In this document: piece after piece, positions 16,942-26,263 of the stretch
Numbering within the stretch: position 1 is the stretch's first letter
How the letters are laid out: the number at the start of each line of letters is the position of its first letter
Origin: Sphingopyxis sp.
GTDB taxonomy: Bacteria > Pseudomonadota > Alphaproteobacteria > Sphingomonadales > Sphingomonadaceae
Direction of reading: 5' to 3'
Assembly: GCF_025869345.1 (NCBI RefSeq)
Contig: NZ_JAOZVW010000138.1
Span: 79,119-143,118, forward strand
Length of the DNA: 64,000 nucleotides
The notes under the pieces: generated by a model
The model's input: only the letters and a program-made list of their open reading frames with translations
Told to the model about the DNA's origin: nothing
Databases searched by the model: none
Made by a program: the position numbers and the translations under genes

Positions 16942-18173
16942 GCCGACATCATCCTTTTCCACATCTGATAGGCAGCGCGCATACCGGTTTCGGCGGTCAC
17001 GTCGCCCGCATTGGCGGCGGTCTTGTCTTCGCCGCGATTGACCATGATCCACGCGGGGTCGGCGGATCCCGCCGAACCTCGCTGCACCCGCTCCCAGGCT
17101 TCGGCGTCGTCGGGCGTGCCGAACCCCATCGGGCCCTGAAAATGTTCGTGCAGGCGCAGCCGCGCGCGGTTGGCGATGTCGGGACCGCCGTCCATGCCGA
17201 TCGCGATGTGCCTGATCTCGGTCTCGTCGACCGCGAGCGGGCGCAGGACGCGGAAGAAAGCCATCGAGCAGGCGAGGTTGGGAAAGAGGTTGAGGTTGAA
17301 ACCCGACCCGCCGATCGCACGCACGATTTTCCGGACCTGTTCTTCCGGATAATCCCTGCGCAATTCCTCGGCGATGTCGGCGAAGCGATCGGGGATGTCG
17401 GCGTCCAGATTGTCGTCGAGGTCGACGAGTTCGGGGATCATCACCATCACGCTATGCCCGTTGCCGAGATCCTCGACATAGCCGCCGGCGTCCATGAAGG
17501 AGAAGAGATCCTCGGTCGCATTGTCGAGCGAGGTCAGAAAGCTCTTGTGGACGATCGGGAAATGATAGGCGTCGGTCGTGTTCTCGAGCTGGATCTTCCA
17601 GTTGCCCGGGAAGGTGAAGCGATGCTCGCCCATGGTCTTTACCGGGAAGCCGCCGCCCTGTTTCATGAACAGGTCGATCCACGGCTTCGCGCGGCCGAGG
17701 AAGGTATCGAGCGGCTCGATGTCGTGATTGAAGGTCGCGAAGACCAGCCCGGCATAGGTTTCGACGCGAAGCTGGACCAGGCCATATTCGGCCTTGTCGA
17801 AATCCTTGTATCCCTTGGGCAGCGGCACGCCGCGCAGGCTGCCGTCCTGCGAATAGGTCCAGGCGTGATAGGGGCAGACGAAACCCGCCGCATTGCCGCG
17901 CCGCGCTTCGCACACCGTTGCGCCGCGGTGGCGGCAGCGGTTGACCATGACCCGGATATCGCCCTTGCGGTCGCGGTTCACGATGACCGGCTGGCGCCCG
18001 ACATGCGTGGTCAGGAAATCGCCGGCCTTCGGAATATCGCTTTCATGCGCGACCCACACCCAGCTGCGGTTGAAGATGCGATCCATTTCCTCTTCGAAGA
18101 TCGCGGGGTCGCGATAGAGCGAGCTGTGGACGCGGTCGGGAAGGACGAGCGCGTCGAAATCTCTGCTTGTCAT
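16938..18173 (-). CDS. iacC: Rieske ring-hydroxylating dioxygenase alpha subunit, IacC-like
   Basis: This 411-residue catalytic subunit binds a Rieske 2Fe-2S cluster through Cys80, His82, Cys100 and His103 (CRHRG…CPYH). It binds mononuclear iron through His204 and His209 (DAYHFPIVH) plus a later Asp. The start at MTSRDFDALV overlaps the SnoaL-like gene by 4 bases. In iac operons IacC is the oxygenase that yields catechol. No ferredoxin (IacF) gene lies in the window, so electrons must come from a ferredoxin encoded elsewhere. Rieske oxygenases for benzoate or anthranilate look similar, so the indole assignment depends on the surrounding iacA-B-H-I genes. Confidence 0.85.
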   Translation of the reverse strand: MTSRDFDALVLPDRVHSSLYRDPAIFEEEMDRIFNRSWVWVAHESDIPKAGDFLTTHVGRQPVIVNRDRKGDIRVMVNRCRHRGATVCEARRGNAAGFVCPYHAWTYSQDGSLRGVPLPKGYKDFDKAEYGLVQLRVETYAGLVFATFNHDIEPLDTFLGRAKPWIDLFMKQGGGFPVKTMGEHRFTFPGNWKIQLENTTDAYHFPIVHKSFLTSLDNATEDLFSFMDAGGYVEDLGNGHSVMVMIPELVDLDDNLDADIPDRFADIAEELRRDYPEEQVRKIVRAIGGSGFNLNLFPNLACSMAFFRVLRPLAVDETEIRHIAIGMDGGPDIANRARLRLHEHFQGPMGFGTPDDAEAWERVQRGSAGSADPAWIMVNRGEDKTAANAGDVTAETGMRAAYQMWKRMMSA

Positions 18174-18697
18174 TGGTCGGCTCCGATATTGGCCGTGCCG
18201 GGCACGGGGATGTCGGCCGTGTCGGTCCAGTGATCGACGCGGCGGGAAAACAGGTTTCGGGTGCGGAACGCGGCGATCCGCCATCGGCCCTCTTCGCGAG
18301 CGAAATCGAGCGCGAGCGCGGCGCTGCGCAGGTCGGCGCGGTTGTCCGAGTAGGTCGAGGTCTGGAGCATCATCCATTGGCCGCTCGCCCGGTCGCCGGT
18401 CACGACGATCGTTTCGGACGAAAGGAAATGCGCCGTCATCGCGAAATGCGGCGTGGGCAGGCAATAGCCGCGGATCATTGCGACGATCGCGTCGCGGCCG
18501 TCATAGCCGCCGAAGGCCTGCCGGTAGCGGCCCTTGCCTTCCCAGCGGGCGTCGCGGGTGAACAAGTCGCCGAGTTCGCCGAAAGGCGTGTCGGGGCCGA
18601 GGTCGTCGCAAATTTGGAAATAGCGCGCGACGACCCGGCGGATGGCGCTTTCCGCCTCCAGCCGGTCGAGCCGTGCGAGGATCGCGCCATCGGTCAT
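18170..18697 (-). CDS. iacI: SnoaL/NTF2-like protein, IacI-like
   Basis: This 175-residue protein has an NTF2/SnoaL-like pattern: an N-terminal helix LDRLEAESAIRRVVARYFQ, then GELGDLFTRDARWEGKGRY and the strand pair SGQWMMLQTSTYSD. Such proteins are small isomerases, dehydratases or accessory folds. IacI of known IAA clusters is a small protein of uncertain function next to iacC, and the position here is the same. It overlaps both neighbours by 4 bases. The identification is positional; the fold is moderately certain. Confidence 0.65.
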   Translation of the reverse strand: MTDGAILARLDRLEAESAIRRVVARYFQICDDLGPDTPFGELGDLFTRDARWEGKGRYRQAFGGYDGRDAIVAMIRGYCLPTPHFAMTAHFLSSETIVVTGDRASGQWMMLQTSTYSDNRADLRSAALALDFAREEGRWRIAAFRTRNLFSRRVDHWTDTADIPVPGTANIGADQ

Positions 18698-19053
18698 TCG
18701 GGCATCACCAGTTCACGGCCGAGGCGGGCTTCGACGCGCATATATTTCCACAGCCTGTGCTCGCCGACCTCGATCGTGCGAAACAGGCCGCAGATCGCGA
18801 CAGCCGTATCGCGGTCGGGCACGTCGGCCATGATGTAGAAGGTCCAGGGCCAGCCGGTCGGCGACGTGCCGACCATCGTTTCATCGTCGTCGAAGGTGCC
18901 GAGCACCTCGACGCCGGGCATTTCGCGAATCTGCCGCAGCAGTCCGCCGGTCGCCTTGAGGACGGTGGGGATGTCCTTGCCGGGCAGGTCGAAAAAGCCC
19001 TGCAGCACGGCGCCGCAGAACAGGGCGCGGATTTTCCTGGGTTGGTCGGTCAT
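18694..19053 (-). CDS. iacB: Small dimeric-barrel-like protein, IacB-like
   Basis: This 119-residue protein starts at MTDQPRK, chosen over longer readings because that gives tight spacing after iacA (35 bases) and a compact domain. It contains a helix VLKATGGLLRQIREMPGVEV and the strand WPWTFYIMADVPDRD, consistent with a ferredoxin-like dimeric barrel. IacB, always beside IacA in IAA-degradation clusters, is a short protein of unsettled function. No catalytic residues can be assigned. It overlaps the next gene by 4 bases. Confidence 0.65.
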   Translation of the reverse strand: MTDQPRKIRALFCGAVLQGFFDLPGKDIPTVLKATGGLLRQIREMPGVEVLGTFDDDETMVGTSPTGWPWTFYIMADVPDRDTAVAICGLFRTIEVGEHRLWKYMRVEARLGRELVMPE

Positions 19054-19088
19054 GATCTTTCCTCGTAATCGGTCGGGGCATTTCGCGT

Positions 19089-20231
19089 TCAGGGATAACC
19101 GGGCGGCGGCGACTTCCCGAGCAGCACCGCGCCACCCGATTGCCATGTTCCGTCGTTCATGAAGGCGTGCTGCGCGACGACCAGCGCGTCGAGCAGCAGG
19201 CGCGACAGCGGGTGGCTGTTGAAGATGCCGGTCGTGCCCGCCATTTCGAAGGCGCGGCGCGTGACATCGGCGCCGGTCCTGGCGATGTGCGTCGATGCGA
19301 TCCGCAGCGCCGCGACCTCTTCGACCGCCACCGCGTCGCCGCGCGAAACCCGGTCCCACATCGCCTCGGTCTCTTCATAGAACCAGGCCCGGGCGGAACG
19401 AAGCTGCGCCTCCATCTGCGCGAGCGCGGTCTGGAAGGCGGGGCGGTCGGCCATCGAGGGCGCGCCGGTGATCGAATTTTTCCGCGTCGCGAGCTTCACG
19501 GCCTCGTCGATCGCTTCGCGCGCGACGCCCGCCGCGACGATCGCGAGCACCTGGGCGGCCATCGCCATCGTCGGATAGCGATAGGCGGCGGTATCGATCG
19601 AAGGCGCCGCACCGCGGATCAGCGTCCATTCCTCGGGCACCAGCACATCCTCGACGACCAGATCGTGGCTGCCGGTCGCGAACATGCCGATCGTGTCCCA
19701 ATTCTCCTCGATCCGGACCTGTTCGCGCGGCATGACCGCCATGCGCGGCAGGCCGCCGCTTTCGCCCTCGATCCGCACGCCGACGCCGATCAGCGAGGCG
19801 CCCATGCAGCCCGAGCCGAAGCCCCAGCGGCCGCGAACCCGATAGCCTTTGCCCTCGGGCGTGACCGGCTGCGGCGGAAAGACCGCGCCCGCGAAGACGA
19901 CGTCGGGCGTTTCGCGATACAGGGTGGCGAGCGTCGAGGCGGGAAGCGACGACAGATATTTGCTCGCGAAGCCGAAGCTCGCGACCCAGCCGGCGGACCC
20001 GTCGGCGGCCGAGATGGTTTCGATAAGGCGCAGAAATTCCATCGGCGTCATCGCACCGCCACCGAACTGTTCGGGCACGAACGCGCGATAGAGGCCGATC
20101 TTCTGGAATTGTTCGACGATATCCTGCGGAATATGTCCCAGCCGGTGCAGATCGGCCCGCCTGGCGCGGATATCGTCGAGCAGGGGCTGGAGATGCGGGC
20201 TGGCAAGTCCGAGGGCCGGGGTCGCCGTCAT
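19089..20231 (-). CDS. iacA: Indole-3-acetate monooxygenase, acyl-CoA-dehydrogenase fold (IacA-like)
   Basis: This 380-residue flavoenzyme has the acyl-CoA-dehydrogenase/group D monooxygenase architecture. It has an N-terminal helical domain (PEQFGGGAMTPMEFLRLIE), a middle strand domain (RGRWGFGSGCMGASLIGVG, SHDLVVEDVLVP) and a C-terminal helical bundle ending near FNSHPLSRLLLDALV. It lacks the catalytic Glu context of CoA dehydrogenases, as expected for hydroxylases fed by a separate reductase. IacA hydroxylates IAA in the first catabolic step. A matching flavin reductase is at 32851-33354. The ATG overlaps the amidase stop. The family is secure; the substrate is inferred from synteny. Confidence 0.82.
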   Translation of the reverse strand: MTATPALGLASPHLQPLLDDIRARRADLHRLGHIPQDIVEQFQKIGLYRAFVPEQFGGGAMTPMEFLRLIETISAADGSAGWVASFGFASKYLSSLPASTLATLYRETPDVVFAGAVFPPQPVTPEGKGYRVRGRWGFGSGCMGASLIGVGVRIEGESGGLPRMAVMPREQVRIEENWDTIGMFATGSHDLVVEDVLVPEEWTLIRGAAPSIDTAAYRYPTMAMAAQVLAIVAAGVAREAIDEAVKLATRKNSITGAPSMADRPAFQTALAQMEAQLRSARAWFYEETEAMWDRVSRGDAVAVEEVAALRIASTHIARTGADVTRRAFEMAGTTGIFNSHPLSRLLLDALVVAQHAFMNDGTWQSGGAVLLGKSPPPGYP

Positions 20232-21364
20232 GCGGTTTCTCCTTTCATGAACAGGGGGATGGTGCGGGCGAGCGCGCAGAGCGCTTCATCGCCGCCCTTG
20301 CGGCCGACGAGCTGGAGCGACACGGGCGCGCCGCCGGCCTCGCCGACGGGCAAGGCGATCGCGGGATGCCCGGACAGATTGAACGGGCGGCAATTGGCCG
20401 TCATCGGGAGCGCCGCCGCCGGGTCCGTTGCCGCGAGCAGGCTCGGCGGCGCGGCGGGCAGCGTCGGCAGGGCGACGGCGTCGAAGTCCGCGAGCAGGGC
20501 CTCGACTTCAGCTCCGAACCTTTGGCGAACCGCCTCCGCTTCGGTCAGATCGGCATCGGTGACCCGCGAGGCGGCGAGCAGGCGGTCGTGGACGTCGCGT
20601 CCGACGAGTCCGCCGTCGATCAGCGGCGCGAAGGCATCCCAGCATTCGCGGCCGATGATGCGGAGCCCGGCTTGCTGAGCGGCGGCCAGGCCGGGCAGCG
20701 TCATGGGGGTGATCGCAGCGGCCGCCGCGGCGGCGGCGCGGGCGATGGTCAGGATCGCCTCGTCACCGGCATCGGCCATGAAGGCGACCCGCGGCGCGCG
20801 GGGCGTCGGCGTATCGCGCCAGTCGGGGACCAGCATCGCCATGATCCGCTCGATAGCGGCGACCGACCGCGCGAAAGGGCCCGCGCAGTCGAGGCTGCTC
20901 GACGCGGGGGTCAGGCCGTCCCGGCTGACGCGCCCGAAGGTCGGTTTGAATCCGACGATGCCGCAGCAGGCGGCGGGGACGCGGATCGATCCGCCGGTGT
21001 CGGTCCCGATCGCCGCATCGACGAGTCCCGCGGCGACCGCCGCCGCCGACCCGCTCGACGATCCGCCCGGGACGAGGTGCGGGTAGGCGGGGTTGATCGG
21101 GGTTCCGGTCCAGCCGTTGACGCCCGTCACGCCATAGGCGAGTTCGTGCATGGTGACGCGGCCGGCGATGGTGCAGCCGGCGCCGCGCAGGCGTGCGACC
21201 ACCGCCGCGTCGCGCGCCGCCGGCGGGCGCGCGGCGAGCGCGCGGCTGCCGGCGGCGGTGGTTTCGCCGGCGACATCGATGCAATCCTTGATCGCGACGC
21301 GCATTCCGTCGCCGGAAAAGGGGCCGGTCAGGAAGATCGAACGATGGGCCGGCGAAAGGGTCAT
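20228..21364 (-). CDS. iacH: Amidase-signature hydrolase, IacH-like
   Basis: This 378-residue amidase has the Ser-cisSer-Lys triad: Lys26 (VAIKDC), the serine run at 102-104 (GGSSSGSA) and nucleophile Ser126 (GTDTGGSIR). It is short compared with typical 450-500-residue amidases, having little N-terminal extension before the catalytic Lys. IacH in IAA clusters is such an amidase and is thought to act on amide forms. The start overlaps the amidohydrolase stop, and the stop overlaps iacA. It could hydrolyse indole-3-acetamide or an amide-linked auxin conjugate; sequence cannot decide. Confidence 0.8.
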   Translation of the reverse strand: MTLSPAHRSIFLTGPFSGDGMRVAIKDCIDVAGETTAAGSRALAARPPAARDAAVVARLRGAGCTIAGRVTMHELAYGVTGVNGWTGTPINPAYPHLVPGGSSSGSAAAVAAGLVDAAIGTDTGGSIRVPAACCGIVGFKPTFGRVSRDGLTPASSSLDCAGPFARSVAAIERIMAMLVPDWRDTPTPRAPRVAFMADAGDEAILTIARAAAAAAAAITPMTLPGLAAAQQAGLRIIGRECWDAFAPLIDGGLVGRDVHDRLLAASRVTDADLTEAEAVRQRFGAEVEALLADFDAVALPTLPAAPPSLLAATDPAAALPMTANCRPFNLSGHPAIALPVGEAGGAPVSLQLVGRKGGDEALCALARTIPLFMKGETA

Positions 21365-22722
21365 GGCCGCTTCGCCGCCTGGTCGTCGCGGAACACCCGG
21401 CCGTCCTTCATGACGAAATCGACGTGTTGCAGCGCGGTGATGTCGGCGAGCGGATCGGCGCTTACCGCGATGATGTCGGCGATCTTGCCTTTCTCGATCG
21501 TGCCGAGATCCTGTTCGCGGCCGATCAGGCTGGCGGCGTTGACCGTCGCCGTCTTGATCGCATCCGCCGCGGGCATGCCTTCGCGCACATAATATTCCAG
21601 TTCGCGGGCATTTTCGCCGTGAACCGAAACGCCGGCGTCGGTGCCGGCCGCGATCTTCACCCCCGCGCGCCAGGCGGCCATCATCCGCGGGCCGTGCTTG
21701 TCGAGGAAATTCTGCATGACCGCCCGCATCGGGCCGGTCGCCGTCTTGATGTCCTTTTCGATATTGGCGTGAACCGACATCGTCGGAACCAGGAAGGCGC
21801 CGTTCTTCTTGAAAGTCTCGAAACTGTCGGCGGGGGTGTAGGACCCATGCTCGACCGAATTGACCCCGGCGCGCAGCACGGCGCGGATGCCTTCCTCGCC
21901 ATGCGCGTGGGCGGCGACCCGCAACTGGCGCGAATGGGCGGTTTCGACGATCGCCTTCAATTCGTCGTCGAGAAAGACCGGCGGTGCATATTGTAGCCCG
22001 CACGGCAGGCTGCCGCTGCAGGTCGCATAGATTTTGATAAGGTCGGCGCCCATGTCGATCTGCTGGCGGGTCACGCGGCGGCAGCCTTCGACGCCCGAGC
22101 AGGCGCCGGGTCCGGTGCCTGCCCCGGGGCGGACGATCGATACCGCGGTCAGGATGCGGGGGCCTTCGAGCTTGCCGGCGGCGACCGCATCACGCAGCGC
22201 GACGATGTTCCAGCCGGCGCTGCCGAGGTCGCGGACGGTCGTGAATCCGGCCATCAGCGTCTTGCGCGCATTTCCGATCGCATCGACGAGATGGGTGACG
22301 TCGTCGCGCTCCTCGACGCTGGCGCCGGGCAGGTCGTCCGCCGCATATTTGATCTTGAAGGGCGCATCGCCGCGCGAATTCGACGACAGGTGGACGTGCA
22401 TGTCCATCATGCCGGGCAGGACGAAACGATCGCGCAGATCGATCAGTTCAACGTCGGCGTCCACGATGGTTTCGGGGGCGGTATAGCCGCTGTCGATCCG
22501 CTCGATCCGGTCGTTGCGGACGACGATCGTCCGCTCGCGCTGCGGTTGCTGGCCGGGCACGCCGAGCAGCCAGCCGGCCTGAATCAGCTTGACCTTGTCG
22601 CGCGCCGGGGTGGCGGGCGCGGCCGCCGCGGCCGGAGCCTCCGCGCGCTCTTCATGGGCGAGCGCCGGGGTGCAGATCGCGGCGCAGGCGGCAAGCCAGA
22701 GTGTCAGTCTCTTCACTATCAT
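21361..22722 (-). CDS. Secreted amidohydrolase (COG1228 type)
   Basis: This 453-residue protein has a signal peptide ending at PALAHE. Its metal motifs are HVHLS, LIKIYAT, HAHG, SVEHGSY and GTDAGVSVHG, and it ends with GTIEKGKIADIIA. It is a paralogue of the protein at 13454-14809 with the same domain order. Such enzymes release amino acids from dipeptide-like or N-acyl amides. It is second in the iac operon and overlaps both the peptidase stop and the amidase start. That translational linkage to IAA degradation suggests a role in releasing IAA from amino-acid conjugates, an inference not shown by any motif. Confidence 0.88.
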   Translation of the reverse strand: MIVKRLTLWLAACAAICTPALAHEERAEAPAAAAAPATPARDKVKLIQAGWLLGVPGQQPQRERTIVVRNDRIERIDSGYTAPETIVDADVELIDLRDRFVLPGMMDMHVHLSSNSRGDAPFKIKYAADDLPGASVEERDDVTHLVDAIGNARKTLMAGFTTVRDLGSAGWNIVALRDAVAAGKLEGPRILTAVSIVRPGAGTGPGACSGVEGCRRVTRQQIDMGADLIKIYATCSGSLPCGLQYAPPVFLDDELKAIVETAHSRQLRVAAHAHGEEGIRAVLRAGVNSVEHGSYTPADSFETFKKNGAFLVPTMSVHANIEKDIKTATGPMRAVMQNFLDKHGPRMMAAWRAGVKIAAGTDAGVSVHGENARELEYYVREGMPAADAIKTATVNAASLIGREQDLGTIEKGKIADIIAVSADPLADITALQHVDFVMKDGRVFRDDQAAKRP

Positions 22723-25700
22723 TTCTCCTTTCTCAAGGCGGGATTCCAGTCGTTCGGACCTTGGAAGGAGGGGATGGGGACGGGCTTTGCGTCTTTCACC
22801 TGATCGAGCAGCAGCTTGATCGCGGCATCGAGTTGCTGATCGATGCCGCGGGCAAGCAGCCCCGGGTCGTTGTCGACTTCGATATTGGGCTTCACGCCTT
22901 CATTGCCTTCGGCCCAGCGCCCGTCGACGGTGTAGACGCGCTGGGGGGCGGGCGAGATGAAGCCGCCGTTGATGAGCGGCAGCGACAGGCCCGGGCCGAT
23001 CAGTCCGCCCCACGTTCGCGTTCCGATCAGCGGCCCGACCTTCGCCGTCTTGAACAGCAGCGGAAAGCCGTCGCCGCCTGAATAGCTCCAGCCATTGGTG
23101 ATCATGGCCTTGGGGCCGCGATGTGCGAGTTCGGGAAGCGGATAGTCGCTGCTGTTGCGGGCCCGGAAATAGACGAGCGGCGGGCGATGGAGCAGTTCGA
23201 CCATGCGGTCGCCGAGGGCGCCGCCGGTATTGAAGCGTTCGTCGACGATCAGCGCGTCCTTGTCGAACTGCGACCGATACTGGATCATCAGTTCGGTCTG
23301 CCCCTCGGCGCTCGTATTGGGGACATAGATATAGCCGATGCGTCCCGCGGATGCGGCATCGACCTTTTTCCGATTCTCTTCGACCCAGGCGAGTTCGCGC
23401 AGCTTGCGCTCGCTGGTCAGCGTCTTGACCCGGATGGTGCGCTCCGCCCCGTCGCCGCGTGCGATCCTCAGGTCGACCTCCTTGCCGGCAAGGCCGGTGA
23501 GAGCCTCCCATGGGTCGGTGCTGCCCGATAGCGGCTTGCCGTTCACGGCGAGCAGTTCGTCGCCTTCGCGGACGTCGAGCGCGGCATCGTCGAGGGGCGA
23601 GCGGACCTCATAGGCGCGCGCGCCTGTCCGATAGATTTTCGAGATGCGATACCGGCCGTTATCGGGTGCAAAATCGACACCTAGCAGGCCGACATTGGTC
23701 GCATCGCCGCGCGGCCGCGGGGCGGTTGCCGAAGCATAGACATGGCCGCCGTTGAGCTCGCCCATCATCTCGCGCACGATGAAGGTCAGGTCGTCGTCGT
23801 TGGTCACATAGGGGACGAGCGGCGCCATGCGCGCGCGGACGGCATTCCAGTTGATTCCGTGCAGGCCGGGATCGTAATAAAAGTCGCGGCCATAGCGCCA
23901 GGCGTCGTTGAACATCTGCTGGGCTTCGGCCGCATGATCGACGGTGGCGACCAGCCGGGTTCCGTCGATCTTCGCGGGCTGCCCCTTCGCGGCATCGACG
24001 CGATAGAGCTGCGTGTCGATGCGCGTCAGTATCTCGCCGGCGTTCGCGTCGGCGAGGGTCAGTCCCTTGCCGGATTGCAGGATGCGCGCGGCATCCTTGC
24101 CATAATCATAGCGCTCCAACTGGCTGTCGCCGTCGCCGTCGCCCTGGCGGATCAGCACATATCCGCCGTCGACGGGCCGGATCGCGGCGAGTAGCCCGGA
24201 CTTGGGCGGCAACGGCTTCAGTCGCCGTTCGGCCCCCGCGATGTCGATGACGACCGCCGCCTGCCTTGCCGGCGCGACCCAGCCCAGATCGCCGGGCGCG
24301 GCGACATTCGCCCGCAGCGGCAGAATGGTCGCGACGGTGCCGTTGGTATAGGTCCAGGTCGCGTCGAAACCGGCATCGCCGAAGGTCGGGGCGAACCGGC
24401 GGCGCGACAGCATCAGCAGATAATTGCCGCTTGCCTCGAACATCGGCGCGAAGTCGTCGAACGCGCCCGAGGTCAGTTGGTGCCGCTCACCGCTTTGCGT
24501 ATCGAAGAGGAAGAGGGCGTTGTTGCGGTTGTCGAGCCCGCGCGCGTAGGCGAGCCAGCGGCTGTCGGGCGACCAGGAGGCGGTCGCTTCGACCATTTCG
24601 GGGTGGTAGCCCCATTTTCCCTGGTCGACGCGCGTCTTGGCGCCGCTCGCGACATCGACGATCCACAGCGTCTGCTCCTGGTCATAGATGGCGATGCGGG
24701 TGCCGTCGGGCGACCAGAAAGGGGAATAGCGAAATCCGGGTCCGAAATCGGCGATCTTGCGGGACGTCGAGCCATCGGCGGGCCTCACATAAAGTGCATA
24801 TTCGCCGTCGGCGTCGCTCACATAGGCGATGTCGCCGCGTCCATTGGCGCGCGGGAAGCGTTCGGCGAAGCCCGAGGTCGCGCTGATGTTGCGAACGGCC
24901 CGGCCGTTCCGGTCATAGGTGAAGATATCGCCGCGCGCCTCGATCGTCACGCCGCCGGGGGACAGCGCCGCGCTGGTGATCCGGTCGCCCACCGGCATTT
25001 TTTCAGGGGCTTTCACGACGGATGCCGGATCGATGCGAACGGTCACCGCCGTCGTGCCGCCCGTTGCCGGGTCGAAGATCGCAAGGCCGCCGCCGACCTC
25101 GAAGATGATGCGCGATCCGTCGGTCGCCGGGCGCCGGACGTCGGTGTCGATATAGGCGGTTACGGCGCTGTCCGCCGCGCCCTGCTCGCCGAGGCGCCAG
25201 ATGTTGGATCGCCCGGCGGCGTCGCGTTCGGACAGGAAATAGGTGCGCCCGGCAATCTGCATCGGCATCGAATCCGACGACGGATGATCGGTCAGCTTTT
25301 GCGTCGCGCCGGTGGCGAAGTCGAAACGCCAGATGTCGGGCGCGCGGCCGCCGTAATAGCGCTTCCAGGCCTCTTCCTGAAAATCGCGCTGATAAGTAAA
25401 GAGCAGTGCCTTGCCGTCGGACGTATAGGCCGCGGTTTCGCCATAGGGCAGCGGCAGGCGTTGCGGCAGGCCGCCTGCGACGTCGATGGTGTGGAGCTGG
25501 TCATAAGTGGCGCGCGGGCTCGCCATGGTCGATGCGAACAGCACCGCTTTGCCATCGGGGCGCCAGTCGACCACCAGATCCGCGGCCGGGTGATGCGTCA
25601 GCCGCCGTGCCGGCGCGCTGCCGTCGGCGGGCACGATATAGACGTCGGCGTTGCCGTCGACCTTGGCCGTCAGCGCGATCCACTGGCCGTCGGGCGAAAA

Positions 25701-25922
25701 GCGGACGCGGTTGAGTTCGCTGCCGGGGACGGCGATCGGCCGGGCATTGCCGCCATTCGCGTCGGCAACCCACAGGCGATCGGCATAGATAAAGCCAATC
25801 CGCTGGCCACTGATGTCGGGATAGCGCATCAGGCGGGCTTCGCCGGTCGTCGCTCCAGCGGCGGAGGCCGTTCCCAGCGCGATCGTCGCAAGTCCGATCA
25901 GCAGCCTGTTCCGATATGTCAT
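22719..25922 (-). CDS. Tricorn-like S41 serine peptidase with beta-propeller
   Basis: This 1067-residue protein has a signal peptide (cut near GATTGE). N-terminal PD40/TolB-like propeller repeats (VRFSPDGQWIALTAK, SPFWSPDGTRIAIYDQ) fill about 600 residues. A tricorn core domain (YDPGLHGINWNAV) follows, then a PDZ domain (GDELLAVNGKPL), then the S41 catalytic domain with NGWSYSGGDGFP and GTRTWGGLIGPG. The serine in SYSGGD aligns with the tricorn nucleophile when the preceding Asn is matched. These peptidases trim peptides in the periplasm. Here it is the first gene of the iac operon, and its stop overlaps the amidohydrolase start, which is unusual company for a peptidase. The start at MTYRNRL follows a CAGGGAGGG site. 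Confidence 0.92.
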   Translation of the reverse strand: MTYRNRLLIGLATIALGTASAAGATTGEARLMRYPDISGQRIGFIYADRLWVADANGGNARPIAVPGSELNRVRFSPDGQWIALTAKVDGNADVYIVPADGSAPARRLTHHPAADLVVDWRPDGKAVLFASTMASPRATYDQLHTIDVAGGLPQRLPLPYGETAAYTSDGKALLFTYQRDFQEEAWKRYYGGRAPDIWRFDFATGATQKLTDHPSSDSMPMQIAGRTYFLSERDAAGRSNIWRLGEQGAADSAVTAYIDTDVRRPATDGSRIIFEVGGGLAIFDPATGGTTAVTVRIDPASVVKAPEKMPVGDRITSAALSPGGVTIEARGDIFTYDRNGRAVRNISATSGFAERFPRANGRGDIAYVSDADGEYALYVRPADGSTSRKIADFGPGFRYSPFWSPDGTRIAIYDQEQTLWIVDVASGAKTRVDQGKWGYHPEMVEATASWSPDSRWLAYARGLDNRNNALFLFDTQSGERHQLTSGAFDDFAPMFEASGNYLLMLSRRRFAPTFGDAGFDATWTYTNGTVATILPLRANVAAPGDLGWVAPARQAAVVIDIAGAERRLKPLPPKSGLLAAIRPVDGGYVLIRQGDGDGDSQLERYDYGKDAARILQSGKGLTLADANAGEILTRIDTQLYRVDAAKGQPAKIDGTRLVATVDHAAEAQQMFNDAWRYGRDFYYDPGLHGINWNAVRARMAPLVPYVTNDDDLTFIVREMMGELNGGHVYASATAPRPRGDATNVGLLGVDFAPDNGRYRISKIYRTGARAYEVRSPLDDAALDVREGDELLAVNGKPLSGSTDPWEALTGLAGKEVDLRIARGDGAERTIRVKTLTSERKLRELAWVEENRKKVDAASAGRIGYIYVPNTSAEGQTELMIQYRSQFDKDALIVDERFNTGGALGDRMVELLHRPPLVYFRARNSSDYPLPELAHRGPKAMITNGWSYSGGDGFPLLFKTAKVGPLIGTRTWGGLIGPGLSLPLINGGFISPAPQRVYTVDGRWAEGNEGVKPNIEVDNDPGLLARGIDQQLDAAIKLLLDQVKDAKPVPIPSFQGPNDWNPALRKEK

Positions 25923-26263
25923 TGCAGCCCTCCCTGAGGGCGCCGACGATAGTTTCGTCTTCCTGACAGCACCCGTAAGCCGGAAGACTAAGCGGGGGCG
26001 GCAGGTGGACAATCAAATGCTGCTCACAGGGGCCATGACCTGACCTAATCCGGCGAGCGCCTTCCATGAGCCGGGCTCATGTTTCCCGCAAATTTATCTC
26101 GTTTGTGAGGGTGAGCGGGGTTCCCATAACTCCAATGCCTCCAGAGCGGGGCCGGATTTGGACCAGTTTCCTGGCCGGAATGCGCAACAAAATTGCGTGA
26201 TCGGGCGGTGGGGCCTGAGACCTCTACAGGGTCGCTCGACTGGACTTTGGGAGGAGATTTCAG
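25923..26263. promoter_or_regulatory. Divergent promoter region of the iac and cat operons, with palindrome
   Basis: This 341-base region contains no gene. It holds the perfect palindrome CATGAGCCGGGCTCATG (26065-26081, one-base centre), a likely operator. It also holds a CTAATCCGG half site at 26045 like the LysR boxes further right. It must serve both the peptidase-iac operon and the TonB-receptor gene. No MarR-type iacR gene is present in the window. Clear -10/-35 boxes were not identified. Confidence 0.55.
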
